From an uncultured Bacteroidales bacterium (GTDB taxonomy: Bacteria; Bacteroidota; Bacteroidia; Bacteroidales; UBA932), in NCBI GenBank assembly GCA_944322925.1, contig CALUQM010000001.1, positions 84,192-148,191 of the forward strand: DNA of 64,000 bases. The letters are read 5' to 3'. This document shows positions 35,238 to 45,084 of the stretch, piece after piece. Made by a program: the position numbers and the translations under genes. Within the stretch, counting starts at the first letter, position 1; each line of letters begins with the position of its first letter. The notes under the pieces are model-generated. The model saw only the letters and a program-made list of their open reading frames with translations, was not told the DNA's origin and searched no databases.

Positions 35238-38102
35238 ATGAAAAAATATATTATACTGTTATTGGCAGTGCTCGTATCCGTCCCGTCTTTCGCCCAGTTC
35301 GAGAAAGGCGGTATCGAGGGACGAATTGTCAGCCGTTCAGGCAGAATCCCTGTACCGCAGGCGGAAATTACGGTCCGGAATGCCACGGGAGACATCCTGC
35401 AGACCGAATCCGGCGATGACGGAACTTTTCTCATTTCAGGAATACCGGCCGGAGACTATACCCTTGTAGTCAGCGCCCCGGGGTTTGCGACAGGCAGGGT
35501 GCAGGTGGAAGTGGAAGATTACCTGAAGGACATTTTCTTCGTTTCGCTGCAGCCGGAAGACATAATGATGGACATGGACGATGCGATGTTCGCGGATTTC
35601 GACATGGATGACGGAGGTTATCAGCATGTCCCTTCCACGCTTTCGACATCTTCCGATGTCTTCGACAATGTAGCCGGCTATGACTTCAGCCAGGTGCGTT
35701 TCAGGGTAAGAGGGTTCGACAGCAGCACTCAGGATGTGTACCTGTCGGGAGTCAGACTGAACGACGCCCTGACCGGATATACTCCATGGTCGTTGTGGAG
35801 CGGCCTTAACGAAGCTACGCGGGAGAAGGAAACGGTGTCAGGCTCCGCCTTGTCGGATTACGGACTCGGAGGCTTCAACGGTGTGACGAATATTCTCGGT
35901 ACGGCATCGTCGATGCGCAAGGGCGCGAGGTTCAGTGTCCTTACGAACAGTTCTTTCTACAGGCTGAGACTCATGGCTTCGTATGCAACTGGCGAACTGG
36001 ACAATGGCTGGTCCTTTGCGGCCAACGTGTCCACGAGACTCGGCGGAAACGACTGGATCCAGGGCGTTTATTACCGGTCATTCGCATATTACCTCGCTGC
36101 TGAAAAGAACATAAACGACATACACAGGCTGAGCCTGTCGATCTTCGGGTCTCCGGTTCAGAGAGGCGCCCAGAACGGATCCACCCAGGAGGTGTACGAC
36201 CTCGTCGGGAGCAATTACTACAACTCCAACTGGGGCTGGCAGGACGGCAAGATCCGCAATGCGCGCGTGAGGAACAATCACGAACCTGTCGCAGTCCTGA
36301 AATACACCTTTACGCCTGCCTACAACTGGTCTCTCGACGCCACCGTCGTCTACAGGACAGGACGGAACGGATATTCAGCACTCGACTGGTACGATGCTCC
36401 GGACCCGAGACCTGACTATTACAGAAATCTTCCGAGCTACATGTACATGGAAGAAGCGGATTATGACAAGAGGGATGCCGAATTCCAGGCAGGATGGGCT
36501 ACGGAAGCCTGGCTGTACAATTACAACAACACCCGTCATATCAACTGGGACAGACTTTACAACGTGAACTACAACAGTCTTGACGATGACGGTAACAAAC
36601 GTTCGAAATATATTCAGGAAGAACGCCGTACCGACCAGAATGACCTGAACCTCGCTCTCAGTACGAAATGGATTTCGGATGATTACTTCACTGTCCAGGG
36701 CGGAGTGAATTTCCGCTGGAACAGGACGGAGTATTACAAGATCGTCAAGGATCTTCTCGGCGGCGACTATTATCTCAATATCGACCAGTTCGCCGAGCGT
36801 GATTTCGCTTCCGATCCGGTCAAGATCCAGAATGACCTCGATTATTACCTTGCGCATGGCGAAGCCCAGAAACTCCGTCAGGGCGACAAATACGGATATG
36901 ACTATTATGCGAATGTGAGAGATGCCAACGTGTGGGCGGATTTCAGGTTTGCCAAAGGCGGCTGGGCCGCTTTTGCCGCCGTTCAGGGAGGATACAATTC
37001 TTTCTGGCGCGACGGACTTGTCCGCAAGGGTCTTTTCCCGAACAATTCTCTCGGAAAGTCGGAGGTGGCGCAGTTCTTTACATACAGGGCGAAGGCAGGG
37101 GCCAGCTATACTTACGGCCCGCACAGGGTGTATGCCAATGCCGGATATTTCAATGACGCCCCTTATTTTGCGGAATCATTCGTCTCCCCGAGGACAAGGA
37201 ATACGCTGACCCCGAATCTGACCACGCAGAAAACCATGTCTGCGGATCTCAGCTATTCATTCTCCAAAAACGGCTACAGGGTGAGAGTGACAGGATACTA
37301 TGCCAGGATCAATGACCAGACTGACCTGATGAGTTTCTATGACGATTCCCAGCATTCGTTCACGAATTTCGCCATGAGCGGCATAGACGAGAGGCATGCA
37401 GGAGTCGAGCTCGGGTTCGAGATACCTTTGCCTGTGACCGGACTTTCAGTTCTCGGCGCACTGAACTGGGGCGATTATGTCTATACTTCGACACCGTACG
37501 TCACCCAGACCGTCGACAACAACGGCGAGCTTGTCATGGACAATCTTCCTGTAGCGTACTGGAAATCGAACAATATCTACAAGAAAGACCCTGCTACCGG
37601 TTCCATCCTGACGGATGCCTTCGGCAATGCCGAGGTGGAGAAGGTCCAGAAACACTATGTCCCTTCCACCCCTCAGGTTGCGGCAAGCCTCGGGCTGAGC
37701 TACCGTTCTCCGAATTATCTGTTTGCAGGAATCGACGTACAGTATTTCGACAAGATGTATCTTGACATGAATCCTCTTTACCGTACCGACATGGCTGTCA
37801 TGGGACCTGACCATACATGGACTCCGCAGGAAGAAGAGTACATGGCTTCCCAGGAACAGTTCCCGCGCCAGTTCGTACTCAATGCCAACATCGGCAAATC
37901 ATGGTATATCCAGAGAAAGTACAATATCGGAATATCGTTCGAGCTGAGGAATATCCTCAACAACCAGGCTCTCAGGACGGGAGGCTACGAGCAGACGAGA
38001 CTTATAGACTCTACCAACGGAGAAAGATATTACAAGTTCGATTCGAGATACTTCTACATGTACGGAATCAACTATATGCTCAATATCTATTTCAGATTCT
38101 AA
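35238..38102 (+). CDS. TonB-dependent outer-membrane receptor of the nuclease operon
   Basis: 954 aa. Signal peptide MKKYIILLLAVLVSVPSFAQ, carboxypeptidase-D-like domain (about 25-105, GRIPVPQAEITVRNATGD), plug (about 130-240, VRFRVRGFDSSTQDVYLSG, LSDYGLGGFNGVTNI), then a 22-strand-type barrel ending in YMLNIYFRF. It imports substrates across the outer membrane using TonB energy. No SusD follows; instead the next gene is a DUF5689 lipoprotein, which may take the SusD-like role. With the two upstream nucleases the likely cargo is oligonucleotides, nucleosides or phosphate, by inference. Confidence 0.92.
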   Translation: MKKYIILLLAVLVSVPSFAQFEKGGIEGRIVSRSGRIPVPQAEITVRNATGDILQTESGDDGTFLISGIPAGDYTLVVSAPGFATGRVQVEVEDYLKDIFFVSLQPEDIMMDMDDAMFADFDMDDGGYQHVPSTLSTSSDVFDNVAGYDFSQVRFRVRGFDSSTQDVYLSGVRLNDALTGYTPWSLWSGLNEATREKETVSGSALSDYGLGGFNGVTNILGTASSMRKGARFSVLTNSSFYRLRLMASYATGELDNGWSFAANVSTRLGGNDWIQGVYYRSFAYYLAAEKNINDIHRLSLSIFGSPVQRGAQNGSTQEVYDLVGSNYYNSNWGWQDGKIRNARVRNNHEPVAVLKYTFTPAYNWSLDATVVYRTGRNGYSALDWYDAPDPRPDYYRNLPSYMYMEEADYDKRDAEFQAGWATEAWLYNYNNTRHINWDRLYNVNYNSLDDDGNKRSKYIQEERRTDQNDLNLALSTKWISDDYFTVQGGVNFRWNRTEYYKIVKDLLGGDYYLNIDQFAERDFASDPVKIQNDLDYYLAHGEAQKLRQGDKYGYDYYANVRDANVWADFRFAKGGWAAFAAVQGGYNSFWRDGLVRKGLFPNNSLGKSEVAQFFTYRAKAGASYTYGPHRVYANAGYFNDAPYFAESFVSPRTRNTLTPNLTTQKTMSADLSYSFSKNGYRVRVTGYYARINDQTDLMSFYDDSQHSFTNFAMSGIDERHAGVELGFEIPLPVTGLSVLGALNWGDYVYTSTPYVTQTVDNNGELVMDNLPVAYWKSNNIYKKDPATGSILTDAFGNAEVEKVQKHYVPSTPQVAASLGLSYRSPNYLFAGIDVQYFDKMYLDMNPLYRTDMAVMGPDHTWTPQEEEYMASQEQFPRQFVLNANIGKSWYIQRKYNIGISFELRNILNNQALRTGGYEQTRLIDSTNGERYYKFDSRYFYMYGINYMLNIYFRF

Positions 38103-38136
38103 CAAGGTTCGAGAACAAACGATAAAGCTGTAAATT

Positions 38137-39141
38137 ATGAAATTCAATATTTCCAACAAGATATTTTCTCTGATTGCCGCCGCATCGGCAGTCCTCGGAC
38201 TGTCGTCATGCGAGGAATTCGGTCCGGTATTTACCGGCAAGTATGACGAGCCGGCCCCTTACGAATATTATACCGACGAGGATTTTGCCGGCAAGACCCA
38301 TGTTACCATTGCCGAGCTTAAGGCAATGTATCCGGGGACGCCGTTAGAAATATCGGACGACATATACATCAAGGGACAGGTGGTGTCGTCCGACAGGTCC
38401 GGAAACGTGTACAAGACCATGTATATTCAGGATGAGACAGCCGGAATAGAGATAAAGATGGGCAAGACCGGCCTTTACAACGAATACAAGACCGGACAGT
38501 GGGTGTACATCCTGTGCAAGGACCTTTCCCTCGGCAATTACAGGGGAATGATAGGTCTCGGATATGAATCGTCTGATCCGAAATACGAGACTGCCTACAT
38601 CGAAGTCCAGCTGATTATCGACAGTCATGTCTTCAGGGGAGAGATGGGCGATCCTGTCCAGCCTGAAGTGCTGACAGAGACGACTATTGCGGACCCTTCC
38701 AATCTGGCGACCTATGTCACTGTTCCAGGACTTGTCTATATGAACAGGGTTTTCTGCATGCTGTATTATGACCCGGACGGCAACAGGGAAGACTATCAGA
38801 ACAACTGTCTTTTCCTGGATGAGGAAGGCGACGGCAATTATGGCATCAATACCTGGGCGTTGACCGAAGAACGTACTAAGGCCCATTATTACGAGGACCG
38901 CTTCGACGGTATGGCTACAAAGGATTTCGTAAGTTTCACCCCGTATTCTGTCAGCCAGTATTTTGAAATGGGTTCCGAGACGGTTCAGATACGTTCGAGC
39001 GGATATTCGAGATTCGCCGACGAGGAGATCGATCCTGAAATAAGGTCCGGCGCTCCGATATCGGCGACCGGAATACTGACTATTTATGACGGTGAATACC
39101 AGCTTACCCTGCTGGACCTGTCAGGTATCCGGATAGAGTAG
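38137..39141 (+). CDS. DUF5689 family surface lipoprotein
   Basis: 334 aa. Lipoprotein signal with Cys25 (LGLSSC) followed by EEF, an acidic surface-export type tail. The mature protein matches DUF5689: THVTIAELKAMYPG, IKGQVVSSDRSGNVYKTMYIQDETAGIEIKMG, an OB-fold-like beta-barrel, and a second half ending in TIYDGEYQLTLLDLSGIRIE. The same domain is seen in the lipoprotein at 29802. It lies 34 bp after the TonB receptor and is probably its extracellular partner. Ligand unknown. Confidence 0.85.
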   Translation: MKFNISNKIFSLIAAASAVLGLSSCEEFGPVFTGKYDEPAPYEYYTDEDFAGKTHVTIAELKAMYPGTPLEISDDIYIKGQVVSSDRSGNVYKTMYIQDETAGIEIKMGKTGLYNEYKTGQWVYILCKDLSLGNYRGMIGLGYESSDPKYETAYIEVQLIIDSHVFRGEMGDPVQPEVLTETTIADPSNLATYVTVPGLVYMNRVFCMLYYDPDGNREDYQNNCLFLDEEGDGNYGINTWALTEERTKAHYYEDRFDGMATKDFVSFTPYSVSQYFEMGSETVQIRSSGYSRFADEEIDPEIRSGAPISATGILTIYDGEYQLTLLDLSGIRIE

Positions 39142-39163
39142 TAAATTCTGAAACTGCAATTGT

Positions 39164-39188
39164 CCGGACGGCTTCGGGCGCTGTCCGG
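39164..39188 (+). other. Intercistronic hairpin
   Basis: CCGGAC (39164-39169) pairs with GTCCGG (39183-39188), with further pairing inside the loop; no U-tract. It may separate expression of the M3 peptidase from the upstream operon. Confidence 0.4.
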
Positions 39189-39210
39189 CTTGTACTAAAC
39201 CTTTACCAAG

Positions 39211-41421
39211 ATGGACAAGAAAATAATATTATCGGGTATTGCTTTGATTATGATGTCTTGCAGCAATCTCAATCCCTTCTTCGGGGAATGGGACACTCCG
39301 TACGGGATTCCGCCTTTCGATGAGATTTCCGAAAACGACTACATAAGGGCTGTCAAATACGGGATTCACCAGCAGTCGGCCGAAGTCGATGCGATAATCG
39401 CAAGGGACGCCGAGCCTGATTTCGAAAACACCGTTGCCGCTTACGAATATTCCGGCAGGATCCTCGACAGGACATGTCTGGTGCTGTTCAATCTTGCCGA
39501 GAGCGATGCGACGGCTTCGCTTCAGAAAACAGTGGACAAGGTAATACCTCTGCTTACCGAACATACAGACAATATTTTCATGAATCCGTATTTCTTCGAA
39601 AGGGTGAAAGCCGTATATGACACGAGGAATTCCTCCGGTCTTACTACGGAACAGATCATGCTGACGGAGAAACTCTACAACCAGTTCATGTCCAACGGAG
39701 TGTCGCTTGATGCTGCCGGGCAGGAAAGAATGAGGGAAATCAACAAGGAACTCGCCGCCCTGGAGCAGACGTTCGGGAACAACCTGCTTGCCGAGACCAA
39801 CGCTTTCTCCCTGGTCCTGAAAGATACGTCGGATATAGCCGGTCTGCCTGAATCGGTGCTGCATTCTGCGGCTGCCGAAGACGGGTCGTGGGTTTTCACT
39901 CTTCAGAATCCGAGTTATGTCCCTTTCATGACATACAGCGCTGACAGGGGGCTCAGGGAAAAGATGTTCATGGCATATTCTTCCCGCGGGAACAACGGGA
40001 ATGACTGCGACAACAAGGATGTCATCCTGAAAATCATGGCTCTGAGGATTGAGAAGGCCAGGCTGCTCGGATACGAGACTCCTGCGGAATTCATACTTTC
40101 CGACAAGATGGCCGCTACTCCGGCCGCCGTGGATTCATTCCTCGACAGGATATTCAGGGCCGGCGTGGCAAAAGCCAGGGAAGAAGTAACCGACATGCAG
40201 GCAATCATGGATGCCGATGTGGAGGCTGGACTGCTTCCGGATGACAGCACCTCGGTGATCAGACCGTGGGACTGGGCCTATTATGCCGAAAGGGTAAGGC
40301 TTGCGAAATATGCCATCGACGAAACTTCCGTCAAGCCTTATTTCAGGATGGAAAACGTAAGGGACGGAGTTTTTGCCACGGCGCACAGGCTGTACGGCCT
40401 GAATTTCGAGAAACTCGACAGTATCCCTGTCTACCATTCTGACGTGGAAGGCTTCAAGGTAACAGACTCGGACAGTTCTCTGGTCGGTATTCTGCTGACT
40501 GACTACTATCCGCGCAGCACCAAGAGGGGCGGAGCGTGGATGAGCAATTTGCGAAATCAGGAAATAACCGGGGACGGGACGGATATCCGTCCGATAATCG
40601 TGAATGTCGGCAATTTCACGAAACCTGTCGCGGACAAACCGTCCTTGCTGACTCTTGACGAAACGGCAACCATGTTCCATGAATTCGGACATGCCCTGCA
40701 TGGACTCTTGAGCAGGTGTACCTATAAGGACATAAGCGGGACGAATGTTGCCAGGGACTTCGTGGAACTTCCGTCTCAGCTGAATGAGAACTGGGCTTTC
40801 CAGCCAGAGGTACTTGCGATGTATGCAAGGCATTACGAGACTGGAGAGGCCATCCCGGATTCTCTCGTGAACAAGATAAGGCAGGCAGGCAAGTTCAACC
40901 AGGGATTCATGACCACCGAACTTGCTGCAGCCTCGATTCTCGACATGAGATGGCATGAGCTTACTTCCGTATATGTCCCTTCGGATTCTCCGTTCGCATC
41001 GGATACTCCGGCTCCTAAGGATGCCGAACCGGCCTTCCTTATAGTCGGCGGCCGTAAAATACCTACGGGGACATCGGAAGAGCTGCGCCTGATGGATCCG
41101 ATTAAATTCGAATCCTACGTGATGAAGGAAGCGGGCCTGATAGACGAGATCATCCCGCGTTACCGGACTACTTATTTCAATCATATATTCAAGTCCGGCT
41201 ACAACGCAGGTTATTACAGCTATCTTTGGGCAGAAGTCCTGGACAAGGATGCCTTCGAGCTTTTCAGGGAAAAGGGTATCTTCGACCGCAAGACCGCGAT
41301 GTCATATCGCCGCAATATCCTTGAAAAGGGAGGCAGCGACGATCCTATGGTCCTGTACAAAAGGTTCCGCGGGGCGGAGCCTGACCCTGACGCCTTGCTG
41401 AGGGCAAGAGGATTGAAATAA
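39211..41421 (+). CDS. dcp: M3 family zinc metallopeptidase (peptidyl-dipeptidase Dcp-like), lipoprotein
   Basis: 736 aa. Lipobox LIMMSC with Cys17, so envelope-bound rather than cytosolic. The M3 zinc site is MFHEFGHALHGLLSRC (HExxH), with the third ligand in FVELPSQLNENW. Helical N-terminal region (about 30-230) and the C-terminal YSYLWAEVLDKDAFELF are typical of Dcp/oligopeptidase A. It releases dipeptides or cleaves short peptides. It follows the DUF5689 gene by 69 bp with a hairpin between, so it may be the last gene of the surface operon or separate. A terminator follows. Confidence 0.93.
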   Translation: MDKKIILSGIALIMMSCSNLNPFFGEWDTPYGIPPFDEISENDYIRAVKYGIHQQSAEVDAIIARDAEPDFENTVAAYEYSGRILDRTCLVLFNLAESDATASLQKTVDKVIPLLTEHTDNIFMNPYFFERVKAVYDTRNSSGLTTEQIMLTEKLYNQFMSNGVSLDAAGQERMREINKELAALEQTFGNNLLAETNAFSLVLKDTSDIAGLPESVLHSAAAEDGSWVFTLQNPSYVPFMTYSADRGLREKMFMAYSSRGNNGNDCDNKDVILKIMALRIEKARLLGYETPAEFILSDKMAATPAAVDSFLDRIFRAGVAKAREEVTDMQAIMDADVEAGLLPDDSTSVIRPWDWAYYAERVRLAKYAIDETSVKPYFRMENVRDGVFATAHRLYGLNFEKLDSIPVYHSDVEGFKVTDSDSSLVGILLTDYYPRSTKRGGAWMSNLRNQEITGDGTDIRPIIVNVGNFTKPVADKPSLLTLDETATMFHEFGHALHGLLSRCTYKDISGTNVARDFVELPSQLNENWAFQPEVLAMYARHYETGEAIPDSLVNKIRQAGKFNQGFMTTELAAASILDMRWHELTSVYVPSDSPFASDTPAPKDAEPAFLIVGGRKIPTGTSEELRLMDPIKFESYVMKEAGLIDEIIPRYRTTYFNHIFKSGYNAGYYSYLWAEVLDKDAFELFREKGIFDRKTAMSYRRNILEKGGSDDPMVLYKRFRGAEPDPDALLRARGLK

Positions 41422-41462
41422 GTAAGATTGAAGAGGTATAGTCTTTCGAAGAAAGATAAAGA

Positions 41463-41495
41463 GAGGGTGGCCAGAATTCCTTTTTGGTCACCCTC
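41463..41495. terminator. Terminator between convergent dcp and manA
   Basis: An 11-bp stem GAGGGTGGCCA (41463-41473) / TGGTCACCCTC (41485-41495) with one G-T wobble and an 11-nt loop; the T-rich stretch after it on the plus strand is short. Placed between two gene ends, it may serve both. Confidence 0.7.
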
Positions 41496-41518
41496 TTCTT
41501 ACTTGTGTCCCCAAGTCT

Positions 41519-42490
41519 TTATACGAAAGATGTGAGTATCTTCATTTCTCCGTCCGGAACAAACTCCACGGAAGCGGTCGAAGCAGGGATCAGTACCGTT
41601 TCTCCCTGTCTGATGCTTTCACGGTTTCCTTCATTGTCGACGATTTCCCCTTTGCCGGCGGTGCAGATGACGATGAGGAAAGAATCCAGTCCGGAAAGGT
41701 CTTTTCTGTACGGTCTGTCCGTTTCCAGCAGTGAAGTCGTGAAATAACTGCAGCTCACAAGTTCGGTTTCCTCGTTCTTTTTTTCCGTATAATGTGTGCG
41801 GTAGTCATCGTATACGCTGTAGTCGATGGCATCCTTGGCAAGTTCCGTGTGCAGTTCACGCGGCTTTCCGTCGAGTCCCAGCCTTCCGAAGTCATAGATG
41901 CGGTAAGTGATGTTCGATGTCTGTTGTATTTCCGCAATGAAAGAACCCGCCCCTATGCTGTGGATACGTCCTGCAGGCAGGAAGAAGACATCGCCGGGAG
42001 AGACTTTGTAGTCACGCAGCACTTCCGTGATGGTGTTGTCCGCCACCCGTGCGACATATTCTTCAGGAGTGATGGCCCTGGTCAGTCCCGACATCAGATG
42101 GGCATCCTTGTCAGCATTTACGACATACCACATTTCGGTTTTCCCTTTCGAGCCGTTGTGGCGTTCCGCCGCAAGCCTGTCGTCGGGATGCACCTGTATG
42201 GAAAGGTCCTGTCTGGCATCGATGAATTTTATCAGGAGAGGGAATTCCGTCCCTGTCTTCTCATAATTTGCCCTGCCTATGAGCCTGTCCTTGTATTCGG
42301 CAATCAGTTCCGTGATGGTACGTCCGGCCAGTGGCCCGTTTGCCACGACGGATTCATTGTCTTTGACTCCGGAGAGTTCCCAGCTCTCGCCGATGTTGTG
42401 CTGGTCGGTATCTATGCCTTTGAAAGGAGCGATTTTTTCTCCGCCCCAGACGAGGGTCTTCAGTATTGGTTTGAATTTTAGAGGATACAT
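41519..42490 (-). CDS. manA: Mannose-6-phosphate isomerase, class I
   Basis: 323 aa cupin enzyme that interconverts mannose 6-phosphate and fructose 6-phosphate. Zinc ligands are expected in LSIQVHPDDRLA, KTEMWYVV and PAGRIHSIGAG; the N-terminal KPILKTLVWGGEKIAPF is typical of the short bacterial type I enzyme. It begins one base after the stop of the upstream ROK kinase gene, so kinase and isomerase are made together, which suits mannose catabolism or the supply of mannose 6-phosphate for glycans. Confidence 0.94.
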   Translation of the reverse strand: MYPLKFKPILKTLVWGGEKIAPFKGIDTDQHNIGESWELSGVKDNESVVANGPLAGRTITELIAEYKDRLIGRANYEKTGTEFPLLIKFIDARQDLSIQVHPDDRLAAERHNGSKGKTEMWYVVNADKDAHLMSGLTRAITPEEYVARVADNTITEVLRDYKVSPGDVFFLPAGRIHSIGAGSFIAEIQQTSNITYRIYDFGRLGLDGKPRELHTELAKDAIDYSVYDDYRTHYTEKKNEETELVSCSYFTTSLLETDRPYRKDLSGLDSFLIVICTAGKGEIVDNEGNRESIRQGETVLIPASTASVEFVPDGEMKILTSFV

Positions 42491-42491
42491 G

Positions 42492-43598
42492 TTACTTCTT
42501 GTCTAATTGGTTCAATGCAAAAGTGTATGCGCCTACGGATATGGCCTTGCTGGCTCCGAGTTTGGAAATTGCGATGCCGATGCGCTTCTGCGGGTCATAT
42601 ATGACTTCATCGTCGAAACCGTAGACCTTGAGTTTCTTCTGGTCTCCTGCGGCGAAGGCAGCGAATTCGTCCGGATTGTCGAGATTGTAGACTTTCGACT
42701 GTACGCGGCTTACCTCATCTCCCTTGAAAGTGTGGATTTTCCCTCTCAGGGCAGTCAGGAGGCTCGGCATGAAATATTTGTGCGAGGCCGTGATGCCGCC
42801 TCCGATTACGATCAGTCCGTCGATAAGGGAGGCCGCCGTAGCCATCGTATCTCCTGCTGCAGCGCCCATTTCTTCGAACGCCTTTACTGCTGCATTCCTG
42901 TCGCCCGGAATCTTTCCTTCGGCAATGTCGAAGATGTCCTTCGGCTCGAACTTGTGACCTTTGTCTCCGGACAGTTCCCCGTACAGACGTTTTACTGCCT
43001 TTATGGCAACTCCTTCCTCAACGATCATGTCCTTGTTGTCCTTGTGCGGAAGACAGAATGTCTCGACGCAGGAATTGTCCCCTCTGTTCAGCCTGTCATT
43101 CACCACTATGCCGATCCCCAATCCGGTTCCGAAAGTGTATCCGATAAGATTGTGGTAGCGTTTGCTGCATCCTGCCGCAGCAAGCCTTGCGTTGATTTCG
43201 GGCAGCACACCTCCGAGAGCCTCCCCGTAGGCGAAAAGATCTCCGTCGTTGTTGATGAAGACAGGGACTCCGAATGTCCTGCTTAGGAATGGCCCGAGAG
43301 CAACTCCGTCCCTGAAGGAAGGAAAGTTCGGGAGATATCCTCCGATAATGCCGTTTGGATAGTCCGCCGGTCCGGGGAATGCGAAACTTATTGCGGCGGG
43401 TTTTTCTCCGATCCTGTCCGTGACAGTCCTGAATCCCGTGACCATTGTATCGAGGCAGAGGTCGAGAGTGTCGGAGTGAGAAGGAAGTGTCAGTGGTTCC
43501 GTGATGGATTCGCCGCCTTTCATGGCTCCGAACACCATGTTGGTTCCTCCCGCATCAAGTGTCAGCACAATGCGCGGGTCGTTTTTGAAATTTTCCAT
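42492..43598 (-). CDS. ROK family sugar kinase, atypical
   Basis: 368 aa. ATPase-type fold with phosphate-1 motif LTLDAGGTNMVFGA and the phosphotransfer region SFAFPGPADYP, FINNDGDLFAYGEALGG (catalytic Asp), and VIGGGITAS. The usual ROK zinc motif CxCGxxGCxE is not present; the matching region reads ETFCLPHKDNKDMIVEEG. It probably phosphorylates a hexose; mannose or glucose is suggested by the directly following manA. A minus-strand -7 box TATCTTTG lies at 43653-43646, 47 bp upstream, so it may be transcribed apart from nhaC. Confidence 0.85.
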   Translation of the reverse strand: MENFKNDPRIVLTLDAGGTNMVFGAMKGGESITEPLTLPSHSDTLDLCLDTMVTGFRTVTDRIGEKPAAISFAFPGPADYPNGIIGGYLPNFPSFRDGVALGPFLSRTFGVPVFINNDGDLFAYGEALGGVLPEINARLAAAGCSKRYHNLIGYTFGTGLGIGIVVNDRLNRGDNSCVETFCLPHKDNKDMIVEEGVAIKAVKRLYGELSGDKGHKFEPKDIFDIAEGKIPGDRNAAVKAFEEMGAAAGDTMATAASLIDGLIVIGGGITASHKYFMPSLLTALRGKIHTFKGDEVSRVQSKVYNLDNPDEFAAFAAGDQKKLKVYGFDDEVIYDPQKRIGIAISKLGASKAISVGAYTFALNQLDKK

Positions 43599-43670
43599 GT
43601 ATTGTTTACTGAGTTTAGTGAAACTGTATGTGATATAATGTCATGCAAAGATAGCATAATTCCTCAAACA

Positions 43671-44966
43671 TCAGCTGTATTTCCGGGGATACCGGAACAA
43701 AATGGCGCAGACCGCGCAGATGCCCATCATGAACGGATAGAACATGCAGCCGGCTATCGATATCGAAGACACTCCCGACAGGCCGGAAGCCATCAGCATC
43801 TGTGCCCCGTAAGGGATAAGCCCCTGTACGAAACAGGAGAAAGTGTCCAGGATGCTCGCCGTTTTCCTCGGGTCGAGGCCGAAACGGGCGGAAATATCCT
43901 TTGCGAGACTTCCTGTCGTGATAATCGCGACCGTATTATTGGCGGTGCACAGATTGGCAAGGCTGACCAGGGCCGCTATGCTGAATTCTGCTCCTCTTTT
44001 CCCGGAAATCCGCCTGGTCAGTCCGGAAATGATGAAATCGAGGCCTCCGTTATGTCTTATGATTTCCAGCATTCCTCCCGCGAGCATCGTGACGATTATC
44101 AGTTCTCCCATAGAGCCTATGCCTGCTCCGACCGAACCGAGCCAGCCCACCCAGGAAAACGAACCGTATGCAAAACCTATCACGGCATTGGCCAGGATTC
44201 CGATCATCAGGACAATAGTCACGTTGATTCCTATCAATGCAAGCCCGATGACAAGAAGGTAAGGTATGAGTTTCACCCCGTCTACCGCTCCCGCAGCCAC
44301 TGAAATATCTTCAGACAGCCCGTACAGTACATAAACGGCAGTCACGATCAGTGCAGCCGGGGCTACAATTCCGACATTCACCCTGAACTTGTCTTTCATG
44401 GAACATCCCTGTGTCCTGGTGGCGGCTATTGTCGTGTCCGAAATAAAGGACAGGTTGTCTCCGAAAAACGCGCCTCCGGCGACTGCGGCCGTCACGAACG
44501 GGATATCGAGGCCTGCCTCGACGGCGATCCCGGAAGCGACGGGCACCAGGGCAACTATTGTACCTACGCTTGTCCCGATAGCCATCGATATGAAGCACGA
44601 GGCTATGAACAGACCGGCGTATATGAATTTCCCCGGCAGTATTTCCAGGGCCAGGTTCACTGAAGCGTCTATCGCTCCGATGTCTTTGGCGGTATTCGCA
44701 AATGCTCCCGCAAGCACGAATATCCATATCATCAGAAGGACATTCCTGTTACCGGCGCCTTCGGAAAAAATATTGATTTTTTCTTCCGTCGTGGCTTTCG
44801 GGGTTATGATCAGTGCGTATGCCGAAGCTATCAGGAACGCTGCAGCTATCGGTACCTTGTAGAAATCCGATGCCGCTACGGATGAAAGCAGATAAAGGCA
44901 GATGAAAAGCAGAAGAGGACTCAGCGCTATCCATCCTCTCAACCGTCTGTTCAATGGTTTTTTCAT
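43671..44966 (-). CDS. Na+/H+ antiporter, NhaC family
   Basis: 431 aa inner-membrane protein with about 11-12 hydrophobic helices. NhaC-type hallmarks are GTSVGTIVALVPVASGIA, GGAFFGDNLSFISDTTIAATRTQGC and TANNTVAIITTGSLAKDI. The family exchanges protons for sodium (some members carry amino or organic acids). A minus-strand -7 box TATTTTTG is at 44992-44985, 19 bp before the ATG. It is followed by the ROK gene 72 bp downstream, with no obvious functional link. Confidence 0.9.
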   Translation of the reverse strand: MKKPLNRRLRGWIALSPLLLFICLYLLSSVAASDFYKVPIAAAFLIASAYALIITPKATTEEKINIFSEGAGNRNVLLMIWIFVLAGAFANTAKDIGAIDASVNLALEILPGKFIYAGLFIASCFISMAIGTSVGTIVALVPVASGIAVEAGLDIPFVTAAVAGGAFFGDNLSFISDTTIAATRTQGCSMKDKFRVNVGIVAPAALIVTAVYVLYGLSEDISVAAGAVDGVKLIPYLLVIGLALIGINVTIVLMIGILANAVIGFAYGSFSWVGWLGSVGAGIGSMGELIIVTMLAGGMLEIIRHNGGLDFIISGLTRRISGKRGAEFSIAALVSLANLCTANNTVAIITTGSLAKDISARFGLDPRKTASILDTFSCFVQGLIPYGAQMLMASGLSGVSSISIAGCMFYPFMMGICAVCAILFRYPRKYS

Positions 44967-45084
44967 AATCAGTCATATAATCGGCAAAAATACAGTAATT
45001 GGACAAGATAACTGCCGGATTTTTATTATTTTTACACTTTATGATTTATGATGCAATTGGAAAAATAACTTAAAATAGAAAACC

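Noticed and set aside
40135-41184. 349-codon minus-strand frame opposite the M3 peptidase
   Set aside because: Shadow of a gene with an intact HEFGH zinc site.
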